Assembly (NCBI GenBank): GCA_020849195.1
Contig: JADLGT010000177.1
Coordinates: forward strand, 1 to 10,154
DNA from: Bacteroidia bacterium
GTDB lineage: Bacteria > Bacteroidota > Bacteroidia > JABDFU01
Length of the DNA: 10,154 nucleotides
Reading direction: 5' to 3'
This document shows positions 1 to 7,187 of the stretch, in pieces (position 1 is the first letter of the stretch; every line of letters begins with the position of its first letter). The notes beneath the pieces are model-generated. The model had not been told where the DNA came from and did no database searches. It was given only the letters and a program-made list of their open reading frames with translations. The position numbers and the translations under genes are program-made.

Positions 1-750
1 AATTCCTTCAAATGTTGTTGAAATTTCGTTCATTTTTGAAATTAAGTCGGCATACTCTTTTTGAGCAGAGTATGGAGTTAATAACTTAATAATGCTTGTA
101 ACAGTTGTTTTTTGTTCTCCGATACGGCGTTTAATTTCTTCGTTATCTTTTGTTTTAAGTACATTGGTAACAAAGTGCATGGTTTCAATCCAACCGCCGG
201 TAAGAATAAGTCCGCTTATATCATTCTGTTTATTATTTTTCAGGTACGAATCGCTCTGCCTGTAAGCAGCCGATACAAGACCCAAAAGGGAGTCTTTTTT
301 ACCAAAATTTGCCTGAAAGCGACTCAGTAAGGCGGGAGTAAATGCACTGGACACACCTAAATCATCGCCAAGTTTTTTTACTGTATTCATGTAGGCTAAA
401 GCATCCTGAGTTTGGTCGTACATGGTTACATACCCTAAATCGGCACCATAAACCCCTAAGTTTAAAGCTTTTTGAAACTTTGTTGAATAGGTAGTTGACT
501 GAACAGTTGGATTAAGCATCTGCTTATCGAAAGGAAGACCTACTTTATTAATTAAAAAAGCGGTTTGAATCGGCGAAGGAATACTGATTATCTCTCCATT
601 TACATTAAGAAGTGCTGTTTTTGCTGTATCGGTATCGGGCATATCATCGCTATCGCCTTCTTTATTTGATCCCGAACAACCCAACATTAGTAGTGAACCA
701 ACAGAAACTGAGAAAAGAACCTGTTTGATAGTTAAAAATTTAAAGTTCAT
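1..750 (-). CDS. Conserved Bacteroidota-type lipoprotein of unknown function, 3' end outside window
   Basis: An uninterrupted frame of 250 codons runs from ATG at 750 to the left edge with no stop, so the C-terminus is missing. The N-terminus is a lipoprotein signal: basic start (MNFKFLTIKQ), hydrophobic core, then LLMLGC with the lipidated cysteine at residue 25. This lipobox is slightly atypical. An acidic Ser/Asp stretch (residues 34-41) follows, as in the export signals of surface lipoproteins in this phylum. The rest looks soluble and mainly helical, with a segment IPSPIQTAFLINK near residues 57-69 and LNLGVYGADLGY near 96-107. I believe similar proteins are common as hypotheticals in Bacteroidota, but I know of no assigned function. 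It is transcribed away from rsmI, from its own probable promoter about 70 bases upstream. No Shine-Dalgarno is visible. I am confident it is a real lipoprotein gene; its role is unknown. Confidence 0.85.
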   Translation of the reverse strand, partial: MNFKFLTIKQVLFSVSVGSLLMLGCSGSNKEGDSDDMPDTDTAKTALLNVNGEIISIPSPIQTAFLINKVGLPFDKQMLNPTVQSTTYSTKFQKALNLGVYGADLGYVTMYDQTQDALAYMNTVKKLGDDLGVSSAFTPALLSRFQANFGKKDSLLGLVSAAYRQSDSYLKNNKQNDISGLILTGGWIETMHFVTNVLKTKDNEEIKRRIGEQKTTVTSIIKLLTPYSAQKEYADLISKMNEISTTFEGI

Positions 751-817
751 TTTTGGTATGATTTTTAATTAAAACGCTCTGCAAGATAAAAAATAAATCG
801 ATTTCAATATCAATTGC

Positions 818-847
818 CAAAAGTAATAATTTTTATGATAAATGAAA
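818..847 (-). promoter_or_regulatory. Probable promoter of the left-edge lipoprotein gene
   Basis: Read on the minus strand, 825 to 818 is TACTTTTG, a full match to the Bacteroidota -7 consensus TAnnTTTG. A TTTC at 847-844 could serve as the -33 element (consensus TTTG), with an 18-base spacer. Transcription would begin near 811 and give a leader of about 60 bases before the ATG at 750. The call rests on consensus match and position only. Confidence 0.5.
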
Positions 848-853
848 TTTTTT

Positions 854-888
854 GCGCAATAAGTTTACATACAAGAACTTATTTGTGC
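854..888. repeat. Imperfect inverted repeat in the divergent gap
   Basis: GCGCAATAAG (854-863) can pair with CTTATTTGTGC (878-888) as two 5-base-pair blocks with one G-U pair and one bulged T, around a 14-base loop. It lies upstream of the lipoprotein promoter and next to the structured element at 928-986. The stem is not followed by a clean T tract on either strand, so a terminator is unlikely. It could be an operator or chance. Confidence 0.3.
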
Positions 889-927
889 CTATATTTTGAC
901 TTAGAAGGGTGATTCATTCACGTAAAA

Positions 928-986
928 GCGTGTTCGTTGGGTTCATAGTGTGGCATTGACACTATTACAATCAGGAAAGAACACGC
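928..986 (+). ncRNA. Unassigned two-stem structured element (possible small RNA or 5' regulatory RNA)
   Basis: GCGTGTTC (928-935) is perfectly complementary to GAACACGC (979-986). Inside it, ATAGTGT (945-951) is perfectly complementary to ACACTAT (959-965) around loop GGCATTG. Between the stems, GTTG (936-939) can pair with CAAT (968-971, one G-U pair), leaving CAGGAAA (972-978) unpaired on the 3' side. The result is a rod with a large interior loop. That shape recalls 6S-type RNAs, but I could not match it to a known family, and the SRP RNA core is absent. A TATATTTTG at 890-898 has one extra base relative to the usual -7 box and lacks a good -33 partner. Orientation and expression are unproven, and the element could also work on the minus strand. 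Confidence 0.3.
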
Positions 987-1012
987 CGAAAATTCTGTAT
1001 TTGGAAAACTCC

Positions 1013-1043
1013 TGTGCAAACTTTGCACGATTCCTTATCTTTG
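1013..1043 (+). promoter_or_regulatory. Probable rsmI promoter
   Basis: TATCTTTG at 1036-1043 is an exact TAnnTTTG -7 box. TGTG at 1013-1016 stands 19 bases upstream and differs by one base from the -33 consensus TTTG. Transcription would start near 1050 and give a leader of about 59 bases before the GTG at 1109. corA begins 39 bases after rsmI and may share this transcript. Confidence 0.55.
1014..1028. promoter_or_regulatory. 15-base palindrome inside the rsmI promoter, candidate operator
   Basis: GTGCAAA-C-TTTGCAC is a perfect 7+1+7 palindrome covering the -33 region and part of the spacer of the probable rsmI promoter. Its size and location suit a dimeric transcription factor site. The one-base centre and lack of a following T tract argue against an intrinsic terminator. 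No regulator is identified. Confidence 0.4.
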
Positions 1044-1078
1044 GCAAAAGAAAAAACGGTAAACAAAAATTTGGTCAA

Positions 1079-1106
1079 AATCTGAAAAAAGACCTTCTAT
1101 CAGATT
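1079..1106 (+). promoter_or_regulatory. Leader hairpin directly before the rsmI start codon
   Basis: AATCTGA (1079-1085) and TCAGATT (1100-1106) form a perfect 7-base-pair stem around a 14-base loop. The stem ends two bases before the GTG start at 1109. In the mRNA it would lie in the ribosome-loading zone and could dampen initiation. There is no T tract, so it is not a terminator. Confidence 0.35.
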
Positions 1107-1108
1107 AA

Positions 1109-1837
1109 GTGTTGACTATTACACCCCCCCGAACCCTGAACGCTAAGCTCTATATAGTTCCTACACCAATCGGCAACCTCGAAGATATAACACTTCGTGC
1201 TTTACGTATTTTAAAAGAAGTTGATTTGATACTTGCCGAAGACACGCGTACTACCGGGCATTTGTTAAAACATTTTCAAATTGAAAAACCGTTGCAGGCA
1301 CACCACATGCACAACGAACATAAAACTATTGAACAAATTATTGAACAAATACAAAAGGGTAAAACTGTTGCGTTGGTAAGCGATGCAGGCACTCCGTCTA
1401 TTTCCGATCCAGGCTTTTTATTGGTACGCCAATGTTTGAAAGCCGGTATAGAAGTAGAATGTTTACCAGGACCAACTGCTTTTGTGCCGGCGTTAGTGAA
1501 TAGCGGACTGCCCAACGATCGATTTTGCTTTGAGGGTTTTTTACCTCAGAAAAAAGGTCGGCAAACAAAACTCAATAAACTGAAAGAAGAAGATCGTACA
1601 ATGGTTTTTTACGAATCGCCATTTCGACTTGTAAAAGCGCTTGAAGGATTTGCAGATGTTTTTGGAGCCACTCGTAAAGCATCGGTATCGCGCGAACTCA
1701 CTAAAATATATGAAGAAACCAAGCGTGGCACACTGGAAGAATTAATTACCTATTTCAAAAGCAAAACCATAAAAGGCGAAATTGTAATTGTAATTGAAGG
1801 AAAGAAGCCGGTTTCTGAATATATTAATGAGGAATAA
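1109..1837 (+). CDS. rsmI: 16S rRNA (cytidine(1402)-2'-O)-methyltransferase RsmI
   Basis: RsmI uses S-adenosylmethionine to 2'-O-methylate C1402 in the decoding centre of 16S rRNA, in the cytoplasm. The protein (242 aa) carries the family signatures: VPTPIGNLEDITLRAL (residues 18-33), LAEDTR (42-47), SDAGTPSISDPG (91-102, the SAM-binding loop), LPGPTAFVPALV (119-130), FEGFLPQKKGRQ (141-152), FYESPFRL (167-174), SRELTKIYEE (194-203) and GEIVIVIEG (223-231). It is a tetrapyrrole-methylase-type fold and lacks the C-terminal extension of the E. coli protein. The start is unusual. An in-frame TAA at 1106-1108 abuts GTG at 1109, TTG follows at 1112, and no ATG precedes the conserved region. The added N-terminus (MLTITPPRTLNA) is about 11 residues longer than a start at KLYIVPTPIG would give. 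A run of seven C bases (1124-1130) lies in it. Identity is secure; the exact start is not. Confidence 0.95.
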   Translation: MLTITPPRTLNAKLYIVPTPIGNLEDITLRALRILKEVDLILAEDTRTTGHLLKHFQIEKPLQAHHMHNEHKTIEQIIEQIQKGKTVALVSDAGTPSISDPGFLLVRQCLKAGIEVECLPGPTAFVPALVNSGLPNDRFCFEGFLPQKKGRQTKLNKLKEEDRTMVFYESPFRLVKALEGFADVFGATRKASVSRELTKIYEETKRGTLEELITYFKSKTIKGEIVIVIEGKKPVSEYINEE

Positions 1838-1876
1838 TTGTCATTACCCTTCTATCATAATTTGTAAATTCACAAT

Positions 1877-2914
1877 ATGAATTCCACAGTACTTTCAACG
1901 GAAACCACTGCTATTGCAAACGAAAACAAGGCCGAAAAGGTAAAAATTACGCTCGTAGAATTTAATGAGACCGAATATGACGAGCAAGTTTTTACTGATA
2001 TCAACGAATGTGTTAAGCACACTAAGAAAAACACCATTAAATGGATAAACATAGATGGTATTCGCGACATTGACATGATTGAACGTATCGGAAAATTATT
2101 TACTATTCATCCGCTTACGTTGGAAGATATTCTGAATACCATTCAACGGCCAAAGTTTGAAGATTACGAACATTATGTTGTAGCCATTATGAAAATGTTG
2201 TATTACAACAACGGGCTTCAATCGGAGCAACTCAGCATTTTGTTGTTCGAAAACAATACGGTCATCTCATTTCAGGAAGAGCACAAATGCAATGTGCTGG
2301 ATACAATACGCACCAACATACGTCAAGGGAAAGGGCGCATACGCAAGTTCGGAGCCGATTATTTGGCCTACAGCTTGATTGATGCTGTAGTGGACTGCTA
2401 CTTTGGTGTGCTTGAAAAAATAGATGACGATATTGAATTACTCGAAGAAGAGTTAGTTGGCGATCCGGATAAGCAAACACTTACCCGGCTGCACCACATG
2501 AAACGGCAAATGATTTTTTTACGCAAAGCCGTCTGGCCGCTACGCGAACTTATTAACAACATCGAGCGGAGCGAAACAAAACTTATTAAACAATCCACAA
2601 CAATTTATTTACGCGATGTGCTTGATCACACGATACGCATTATTGATACCGTTGAGTCGTTTCGCGACCTATTGTCGAGTATGATGGATGTTTATTTGTC
2701 GAGCACAAACAACAAAATGAATGAAGTGATGAAAGTACTCACCATTATTACCACCCTGTTTGTACCGCTAACATTTATTGTTGGAGTTTACGGTATGAAC
2801 TTCGATTATATGCCCGAGCTACATTCGCATTGGGGCTACTTTGGTGTATGGGGCGTAATGATTATTATTTTTATTGTTCTGCTAATTTATTTCAAACGCC
2901 GCAAATGGTTGTGA
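1877..2914 (+). CDS. corA: Magnesium/cobalt transporter CorA
   Basis: CorA is a homopentameric inner-membrane channel that lets Mg2+ (and Co2+) into the cell and closes when Mg2+ binds its cytoplasmic domain. The protein (345 aa) has an acidic N-terminal domain with HPLTLEDIL (78-86) and RPKFEDYEHY (91-100), then a long helical stalk (roughly 160-285). Two membrane helices (about 287-305 and 322-339) follow. The signature YGMN pore motif (GMN at 306-308) is present, as is the periplasmic MPEL loop (312-315). The C-terminus, KRRKWL, is positively charged as in other CorA proteins. Length and layout match Thermotoga-type CorA. ATG at 1877 is the first start and fits the family's variable N-terminus. 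It lies 39 bases after rsmI on the same strand, so co-transcription is likely. A run of T bases follows the stop, but I see no convincing hairpin before it. Confidence 0.96.
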   Translation: MNSTVLSTETTAIANENKAEKVKITLVEFNETEYDEQVFTDINECVKHTKKNTIKWINIDGIRDIDMIERIGKLFTIHPLTLEDILNTIQRPKFEDYEHYVVAIMKMLYYNNGLQSEQLSILLFENNTVISFQEEHKCNVLDTIRTNIRQGKGRIRKFGADYLAYSLIDAVVDCYFGVLEKIDDDIELLEEELVGDPDKQTLTRLHHMKRQMIFLRKAVWPLRELINNIERSETKLIKQSTTIYLRDVLDHTIRIIDTVESFRDLLSSMMDVYLSSTNNKMNEVMKVLTIITTLFVPLTFIVGVYGMNFDYMPELHSHWGYFGVWGVMIIIFIVLLIYFKRRKWL

Positions 2915-2927
2915 TTTTTTTAGCGTG

Positions 2928-2959
2928 CTTGTAAAAACATAACAAAATCAACATCTTTG
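2928..2959 (+). promoter_or_regulatory. Possible promoter of the MORN-recJ-mutY-ssb-gldE-gldD run
   Basis: CATCTTTG at 2952-2959 differs by one base from the Bacteroidota -7 box TAnnTTTG. CTTG at 2928-2931, one base off the -33 element TTTG, lies 20 bases upstream. Transcription would start near 2966, about 80 bases before the ATG at 3047. This 132-base gap is the largest in the plus-strand block from corA to gldD. The match is imperfect, so this is tentative. Confidence 0.4.
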
Positions 2960-3046
2960 TGAATGACTAAAAAGTAGAAGATAGAATAAGGCATTTACCT
3001 TTAGCCAATCAACAAAATGGTAATAAATTTTTTAAACCCTAACAGT

Positions 3047-3814
3047 ATGAAAACATTTTTTTTGTGCTTCTTTTGCTCAACAGCAATCACAGCCTCTGCA
3101 ACAAATTATTTTGAAACCGACACCAATAAAACGGATGCTTCGGGGAAAAAGCAAGGCTTATGGAAGGAAATTATAAATGGTGTAGAGTGGTTTGGCGCCT
3201 ACAATAACGACCTGAAAAATGGAACATGGGTTAGTTACCATTCCGGTATGGATGCACCACTTGTTAGCCGGACGGATAGCTACATTAATGGACGAAAAAA
3301 TGGCGCATCATTCGAAACAGATCGATCGGGATACATTGTAAAACAGGAAACATATTTAAACGACACATTAGACGGCATTTCCATTATTTATTACAATGGC
3401 TCTCATGCCAAGTCGGAGGCAATATATAGGCATGGTAAATTAAATGGCAAAAGAAAATTATATAATCAGGAAAATTTTAAAGTTCAGGAAGAAGGGGATT
3501 TTATAAATAACCAACGCGATGGATTAGCCCGATGGTTTTATAACGATGGCACCACCGTAAGTATTGAATACAATTATAAAAATGGTATGCTTGAAGGAAA
3601 GATGAAAGCGTTTTTCCGAAATGGAAATACCAACGCCGAAGGAACATATAAAAACAATGAATTGGAAGGCGACTATTTTGAATATTACGAAGACGGGAAA
3701 CCTAAAAATATTGGTAAATATAGTAAGGGAAAAAAAGAAGGAGTCTGGAAAGAATACGATGAAAATGGAAAAATGAAACAAGTGAAGTATAAAAATGATA
3801 GTGCAGCAAAATAA
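3047..3814 (+). CDS. Exported MORN-type (YwqK-like) repeat protein
   Basis: I recognise the repeat type but not a specific function. ATG at 3047 gives 255 residues beginning with a signal peptide (MKTFFLCFFCSTAITASA, probable cleavage before TNYF). An in-frame ATG at 3017 would put ten residues, including NFLNPNS, in front of it and is less likely. The remainder is a chain of repeats of about 20-25 residues on the pattern G-x-x-x-G-x-W/Y-x-x-Y/F-x-x-x-G. Clear units are GKKQGLWKE (33-41), DLKNGTWVSYH (55-65), GKLNGKRKLYN (130-140), GMLEGKMKAFFRNG (180-193), NELEGDYFEYYEDG (204-217) and GKKEGVWKEYDENG (228-241). Such MORN_2 repeats make extended beta structures. Some relatives are annotated as YwqK-family antitoxins, but no toxin partner is seen here. 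It is probably periplasmic or surface-bound. recJ follows 46 bases after its stop. Confidence 0.85.
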   Translation: MKTFFLCFFCSTAITASATNYFETDTNKTDASGKKQGLWKEIINGVEWFGAYNNDLKNGTWVSYHSGMDAPLVSRTDSYINGRKNGASFETDRSGYIVKQETYLNDTLDGISIIYYNGSHAKSEAIYRHGKLNGKRKLYNQENFKVQEEGDFINNQRDGLARWFYNDGTTVSIEYNYKNGMLEGKMKAFFRNGNTNAEGTYKNNELEGDYFEYYEDGKPKNIGKYSKGKKEGVWKEYDENGKMKQVKYKNDSAAK

Positions 3815-3860
3815 ACAACACGGAGGTAAAAACAAATTCTTCTCATCTCAATACTTACAA

Positions 3861-5576
3861 ATGGAGAAACGTTGGAAAATAAAAGATAAAGCCAATCTCT
3901 CCGTTGTTCATCAACTGAGTAACGAACTCGGCATTAACAATACGCTTGCCGAGATTTTAGCCAAACGAGGAATTAAAACTTTTGATGACGCTAAATATTT
4001 TTTTCGTCCTTCGCTCGCCCACTTGCACAATCCGTTTTTAATGAAAGACATGGACAAAGCCATTGACCGTATTGAATTGGCTTTAAAAAATAATGAGAAG
4101 ATTTTAATTTATGGCGATTACGATGTTGATGGAACAACCGCCGTTGCGTTAGTTTACACTTTTTTTCAAAAAATCCATACAAATATAAATTACTATATCC
4201 CCGACCGATATACCGAAGGCTATGGCATTTCACTTCAAGGCATTGATTGGGCACATGAAAACGGATACTCGCTTATTATTGCTCTTGACTGTGGAATAAA
4301 AGCACTTGAAAAAATTAAATATGCCAACGAGCGGAATATTGACTTTATTATATGCGACCATCACCGTCCGGGCAATGAAATTCCGGAAGCTGTTGCTGTA
4401 CTCGACCCCAAGCGCAACGATTGCACATATCCTTACAAAGAACTGTCGGGTTGCGGAATTGGGTTTAAGCTGATACAAGCCTATAGCCTAAAAAATAATT
4501 TTCCCATTGAAAGTCTTGAACCTTACCTGGATTTGGTAGTAGTAAGTATTGCATCCGATATAGTTGCGGTTACCGGCGAAAACCGTGTGTTGGCCTACTA
4601 TGGTATTAAACGTTTCAACAGCAATCCCCGCCCAGGTTTCAAAGCCATGCTCGAATTGGCCAACATAAAAAGAGAACTTTCAATAAGCGATCTCGTGTTC
4701 ATTATCGGACCCCGCATTAATGCCGCCGGACGAATTGAGAACGGGAAAAAAGCAGTTGAATTACTTATTGCAGAAAGCAGCGCTGCCGCACTCGAATCGG
4801 GACAAAGCATAAACATTACCAATACCCAGCGTCGCGATCTCGATATAAAAATTACCGAACAAGCTCTCGGAATGATTGACGAAAACAAGGAACTATCCGA
4901 ACGTAAAACAACAGTATTGTTTAACAACGAATGGCACAAAGGAGTTATTGGTATTGTAGCTTCAAGGCTTACCGAAAAGTATTACCGACCAACCATTGTG
5001 CTTACCGAATCGAACGGAATGGCTACCGGCTCGGCTCGCTCAGTAAAAAACTTTGATGTGTACGAAGCAATTGAAGCCTGCAGCGAGCTTTTAGAACAAT
5101 TCGGAGGTCATAAATACGCTGCAGGGCTAACGCTTAAATTGGAAAACATAAATGCGTTCAGTAAAAAATTTGAAGCGGTGGTTTCTGCAAGCATTCACGA
5201 TGATTTATTAGTGCCCGAAATAGAGATAGACGATGTAATTAATTTTAGCAACATCACTCCAAAATTTTTACGGGTGCTAAAACAATTTGCTCCATTTGGT
5301 CCGGATAATATGTCGCCTGTATTTTTAACAAAAAATGTTGTTGATTCGGGTGCAGTATGTATTGTAGGCAGCAATCATTTAAAAATGAATCTGCAAAGCG
5401 TAACAAATCCAAAAGAAAAATTTTCTGCAATTGCATTTGGCGCAAAAAATGAATTCAATGATGTTTACCTCCGCAAAGCTTTCGATATTTGCTACACCAT
5501 TGAGGAAAATGAATGGAACGGAACATCCACTCTACAATTAAACATTAAAGACATTAAATTTAACTCCGGTTCCTAA
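3861..5576 (+). CDS. recJ: Single-stranded-DNA-specific exonuclease RecJ
   Basis: RecJ degrades single-stranded DNA 5' to 3' and acts in RecF-pathway recombination, mismatch repair and base-excision repair. The 571-residue protein shows the DHH-family metal site: DYDVDG (86-91), ALDCG (141-145) and the DHH motif in CDHHRPG (165-171). The RecJ motif GPRINAAGRIENG follows (283-295). The DHHA1 domain has WHKGVIGIVASRL (358-370), ATGSARS (388-394) and the glycine-rich GGHKYAAG (415-422). The C-terminal OB-type region spans about 450-568, with FAPFGPDN at 476-483. I chose ATG at 3861 because MEKRWKIKDK matches the usual RecJ start. The frame is open back to an ATG at 3795, but that would overlap the preceding gene and add 22 low-complexity residues. 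mutY starts 43 bases downstream, placing two DNA-repair genes together. Confidence 0.96.
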   Translation: MEKRWKIKDKANLSVVHQLSNELGINNTLAEILAKRGIKTFDDAKYFFRPSLAHLHNPFLMKDMDKAIDRIELALKNNEKILIYGDYDVDGTTAVALVYTFFQKIHTNINYYIPDRYTEGYGISLQGIDWAHENGYSLIIALDCGIKALEKIKYANERNIDFIICDHHRPGNEIPEAVAVLDPKRNDCTYPYKELSGCGIGFKLIQAYSLKNNFPIESLEPYLDLVVVSIASDIVAVTGENRVLAYYGIKRFNSNPRPGFKAMLELANIKRELSISDLVFIIGPRINAAGRIENGKKAVELLIAESSAAALESGQSINITNTQRRDLDIKITEQALGMIDENKELSERKTTVLFNNEWHKGVIGIVASRLTEKYYRPTIVLTESNGMATGSARSVKNFDVYEAIEACSELLEQFGGHKYAAGLTLKLENINAFSKKFEAVVSASIHDDLLVPEIEIDDVINFSNITPKFLRVLKQFAPFGPDNMSPVFLTKNVVDSGAVCIVGSNHLKMNLQSVTNPKEKFSAIAFGAKNEFNDVYLRKAFDICYTIEENEWNGTSTLQLNIKDIKFNSGS

Positions 5577-5608
5577 AAACACTCGCCTTTATTTTCAAAT
5601 ACAAGCGC

Positions 5609-5614
5609 AGGAGG
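5609..5614 (+). promoter_or_regulatory. Consensus Shine-Dalgarno sequence before mutY
   Basis: AGGAGG stands five bases before the ATG at 5620, a textbook ribosome binding site. None of the other protein genes in this window has one, and Bacteroidota ribosomes generally do not rely on it. It supports the mutY start and is itself unusual. Confidence 0.6.
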
Positions 5615-5619
5615 ATTCT

Positions 5620-6690
5620 ATGGAATTTACAAAGGCTATTATACACTGGTATAAAAAAAATAAACGTGAACTCCCATGGCGAAACATTCGCAACCCTTAT
5701 TTTATATGGCTTTCGGAAATTATTTTGCAACAAACTCGAGTTGAACAAGGCATTGCTTATTATTTAAATTTTACCCGCGAGTTTCCCGACATTAAAAAAC
5801 TGGCTTCTGCATCCGAAGAAAAAATAATGAAACTATGGCAAGGACTTGGTTACTATTCACGCGCACGCAACCTCCATGCAACGGCAAAACAAATTGTTAA
5901 AGAACACAATGGAAAATTTCCATCGACATACACAGAAATTATCAAACTTAAAGGCGTAGGTCCCTACACCGCCGCAGCTATTGCCTCCATTGCTTTTAAC
6001 AAGCCACATGCTGTTGTTGATGGAAATGCATTCAGGGTTTTAGCGCGAGTATTCGGGATTAAAACTCCGATTGATTCAACACAAGGCAAAAAAGAATTTT
6101 ACGAATTGGCTAACGAGTTGATCGATAAAGAACAGCCTGCACTTTTTAATCAGGCTATAATGGAATTTGGCGCAACCTATTGTAAGCCGAGAAACCCCGA
6201 TTGCGAAAACTGTATATTCAGTGGTATTTGCGTTGCGCGAAATAAAAAGATAGTTGATCGACTTCCCATAAAAACGAAATTCACTAAAGTTCGTAACCGC
6301 TACTTCAATTATATTATAATGCGACACAAGAATACCATCGTAATTAAAAAACGTACAGGGAAGGATATTTGGAAAAACCTCTACGATTTTCCTCTCATAG
6401 AAACCGATAAAGAGTTGCGAGATACGGAAGTTGTAAAGACCTCAGAGTGGAAGGCGTTAATGGGTAAAAACGATTACAGCATTCTGTCGGTTTCCAAAAC
6501 ATATAAACATGTGCTTAGCCATCAAATTATTTTTGCACGCTTTTGGGAAGTTCAAACAAAAAAATCATTCAAAAAATTTCGAGGGCATTTAATTGTTACC
6601 AAACAGCATTTCCACAAGTATCCCATTCCTCGTTTAATTGATATTTATTTATATTTACACGACAAAAACATTAAATCAATAATTCGATAA
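5620..6690 (+). CDS. mutY: A/G-specific adenine DNA glycosylase MutY
   Basis: MutY removes adenine mispaired with 8-oxoguanine, preventing G:C to T:A changes. The 356-residue protein has the catalytic glutamate in [10 protein letters not shown] (Glu33) and the helix-hairpin-helix [13 protein letters not shown] (110-122). The catalytic aspartate lies in VDGN (Asp134). The four [4Fe-4S] cysteines are C188, C195, C198 and C204, spaced C-x6-C-x2-C-x5-C. The C-terminal third (from about 228, [11 protein letters not shown]) is the NUDIX-like 8-oxoG recognition domain, with [12 protein letters not shown] at 247-258. Every key residue is present, so it should be active. ATG at 5620 is backed by an AGGAGG five bases upstream and by alignment of the N-terminus to the family. 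It sits between recJ and ssb, 10 bases before ssb, and likely shares their transcript. Confidence 0.97.
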   Translation: MEFTKAIIHWYKKNKRELPWRNIRNPYFIWLSEIILQQTRVEQGIAYYLNFTREFPDIKKLASASEEKIMKLWQGLGYYSRARNLHATAKQIVKEHNGKFPSTYTEIIKLKGVGPYTAAAIASIAFNKPHAVVDGNAFRVLARVFGIKTPIDSTQGKKEFYELANELIDKEQPALFNQAIMEFGATYCKPRNPDCENCIFSGICVARNKKIVDRLPIKTKFTKVRNRYFNYIIMRHKNTIVIKKRTGKDIWKNLYDFPLIETDKELRDTEVVKTSEWKALMGKNDYSILSVSKTYKHVLSHQIIFARFWEVQTKKSFKKFRGHLIVTKQHFHKYPIPRLIDIYLYLHDKNIKSIIR

Positions 6691-6700
6691 TTTTTTAAAA

Positions 6701-7123
6701 ATGGCAGGAATAAACAAAGTTATTTTAGTAGGCAACTTAGGAAAAGACCCCGAGGTTCGTTATCTCGAAGGAGGAGTTGCCGTAGCTAATTTTTCGCTGG
6801 CAACAAGCGAATCGTATAAAGACAAAAATGGTAATAAAGTAGAATCGACTGAATGGCACAATATTGTGATGTGGCGCGGGTTGGCGGAAGTTGCCGAGAA
6901 AAGGCTGAAAAAAGGAATGCAAATTTATATTGAGGGTAAGTTGCGTACGCGTTCGTGGGAAGATAAAGAAAAAAACAAACGCTATACAACCGAAATTGTA
7001 GCCGACAATATGATAATGTTAGGACGTAAAGAAAATAATAGTGCGGGGATTCAACAACCAACAGCGCCTTCAAATCCTATCGCTTCGGCCAACAACAGTT
7101 CTACCGACGATTTGCCGTTTTGA
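6701..7123 (+). CDS. ssb: Single-stranded DNA-binding protein Ssb
   Basis: Ssb coats single-stranded DNA as a tetramer and recruits replication and repair enzymes through its C-terminal tip. The 140-residue protein has an N-terminal OB fold (about 1-108) with the family sequences [17 protein letters not shown] (5-21), [11 protein letters not shown] (31-41), [13 protein letters not shown] (51-63) and [15 protein letters not shown] (72-86). A short Ser/Asn/Pro-rich linker (111-133) follows. The acidic tip ends in DDLPF (136-140), the docking peptide for partners such as RecJ. The RecJ gene lies two genes upstream. ATG at 6701 follows mutY by 10 bases in an A/T-rich context without a Shine-Dalgarno. 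In gliding Bacteroidota this mutY-ssb pair commonly precedes gldE-gldD, as here. Confidence 0.97.
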   Translation: MAGINKVILVGNLGKDPEVRYLEGGVAVANFSLATSESYKDKNGNKVESTEWHNIVMWRGLAEVAEKRLKKGMQIYIEGKLRTRSWEDKEKNKRYTTEIVADNMIMLGRKENNSAGIQQPTAPSNPIASANNSSTDDLPF

Positions 7124-7187
7124 ACTATCTGTTAGTTGCTGATTTCAATAATACCGTTTACTAAATAATTTGGCAACAATAAGCAAT

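Noticed and set aside
112..330. Plus-strand open frame of 72 codons
   Set aside because: It lies antisense within the lipoprotein gene, and its residues show no family signature.
928..986. SRP RNA (ffs)
   Set aside because: The conserved GGAA-loop and AGCA core of SRP RNA is not present in the apical hairpin.
1014..1028. Palindrome as an intrinsic terminator
   Set aside because: It has a one-base centre and no T tract after it on either strand.
1837..1864. Separate corA promoter (ATTG ... ATAATTTG)
   Set aside because: The TA of the -7 box does not match and the spacer is short; read-through from rsmI is simpler.
3524..3835. Minus-strand open frame of 103 codons
   Set aside because: Antisense to the MORN-repeat gene; its Phe/Ile-rich content mirrors the Lys/Asn codons on the other strand.
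3795..3860. N-terminal extension of recJ from ATG 3795, with GGAGG at 3822-3826
   Set aside because: It would overlap the preceding gene and add residues absent from RecJ proteins. The GGAGG lies 34 bases from the chosen ATG, too far to be its ribosome binding site.
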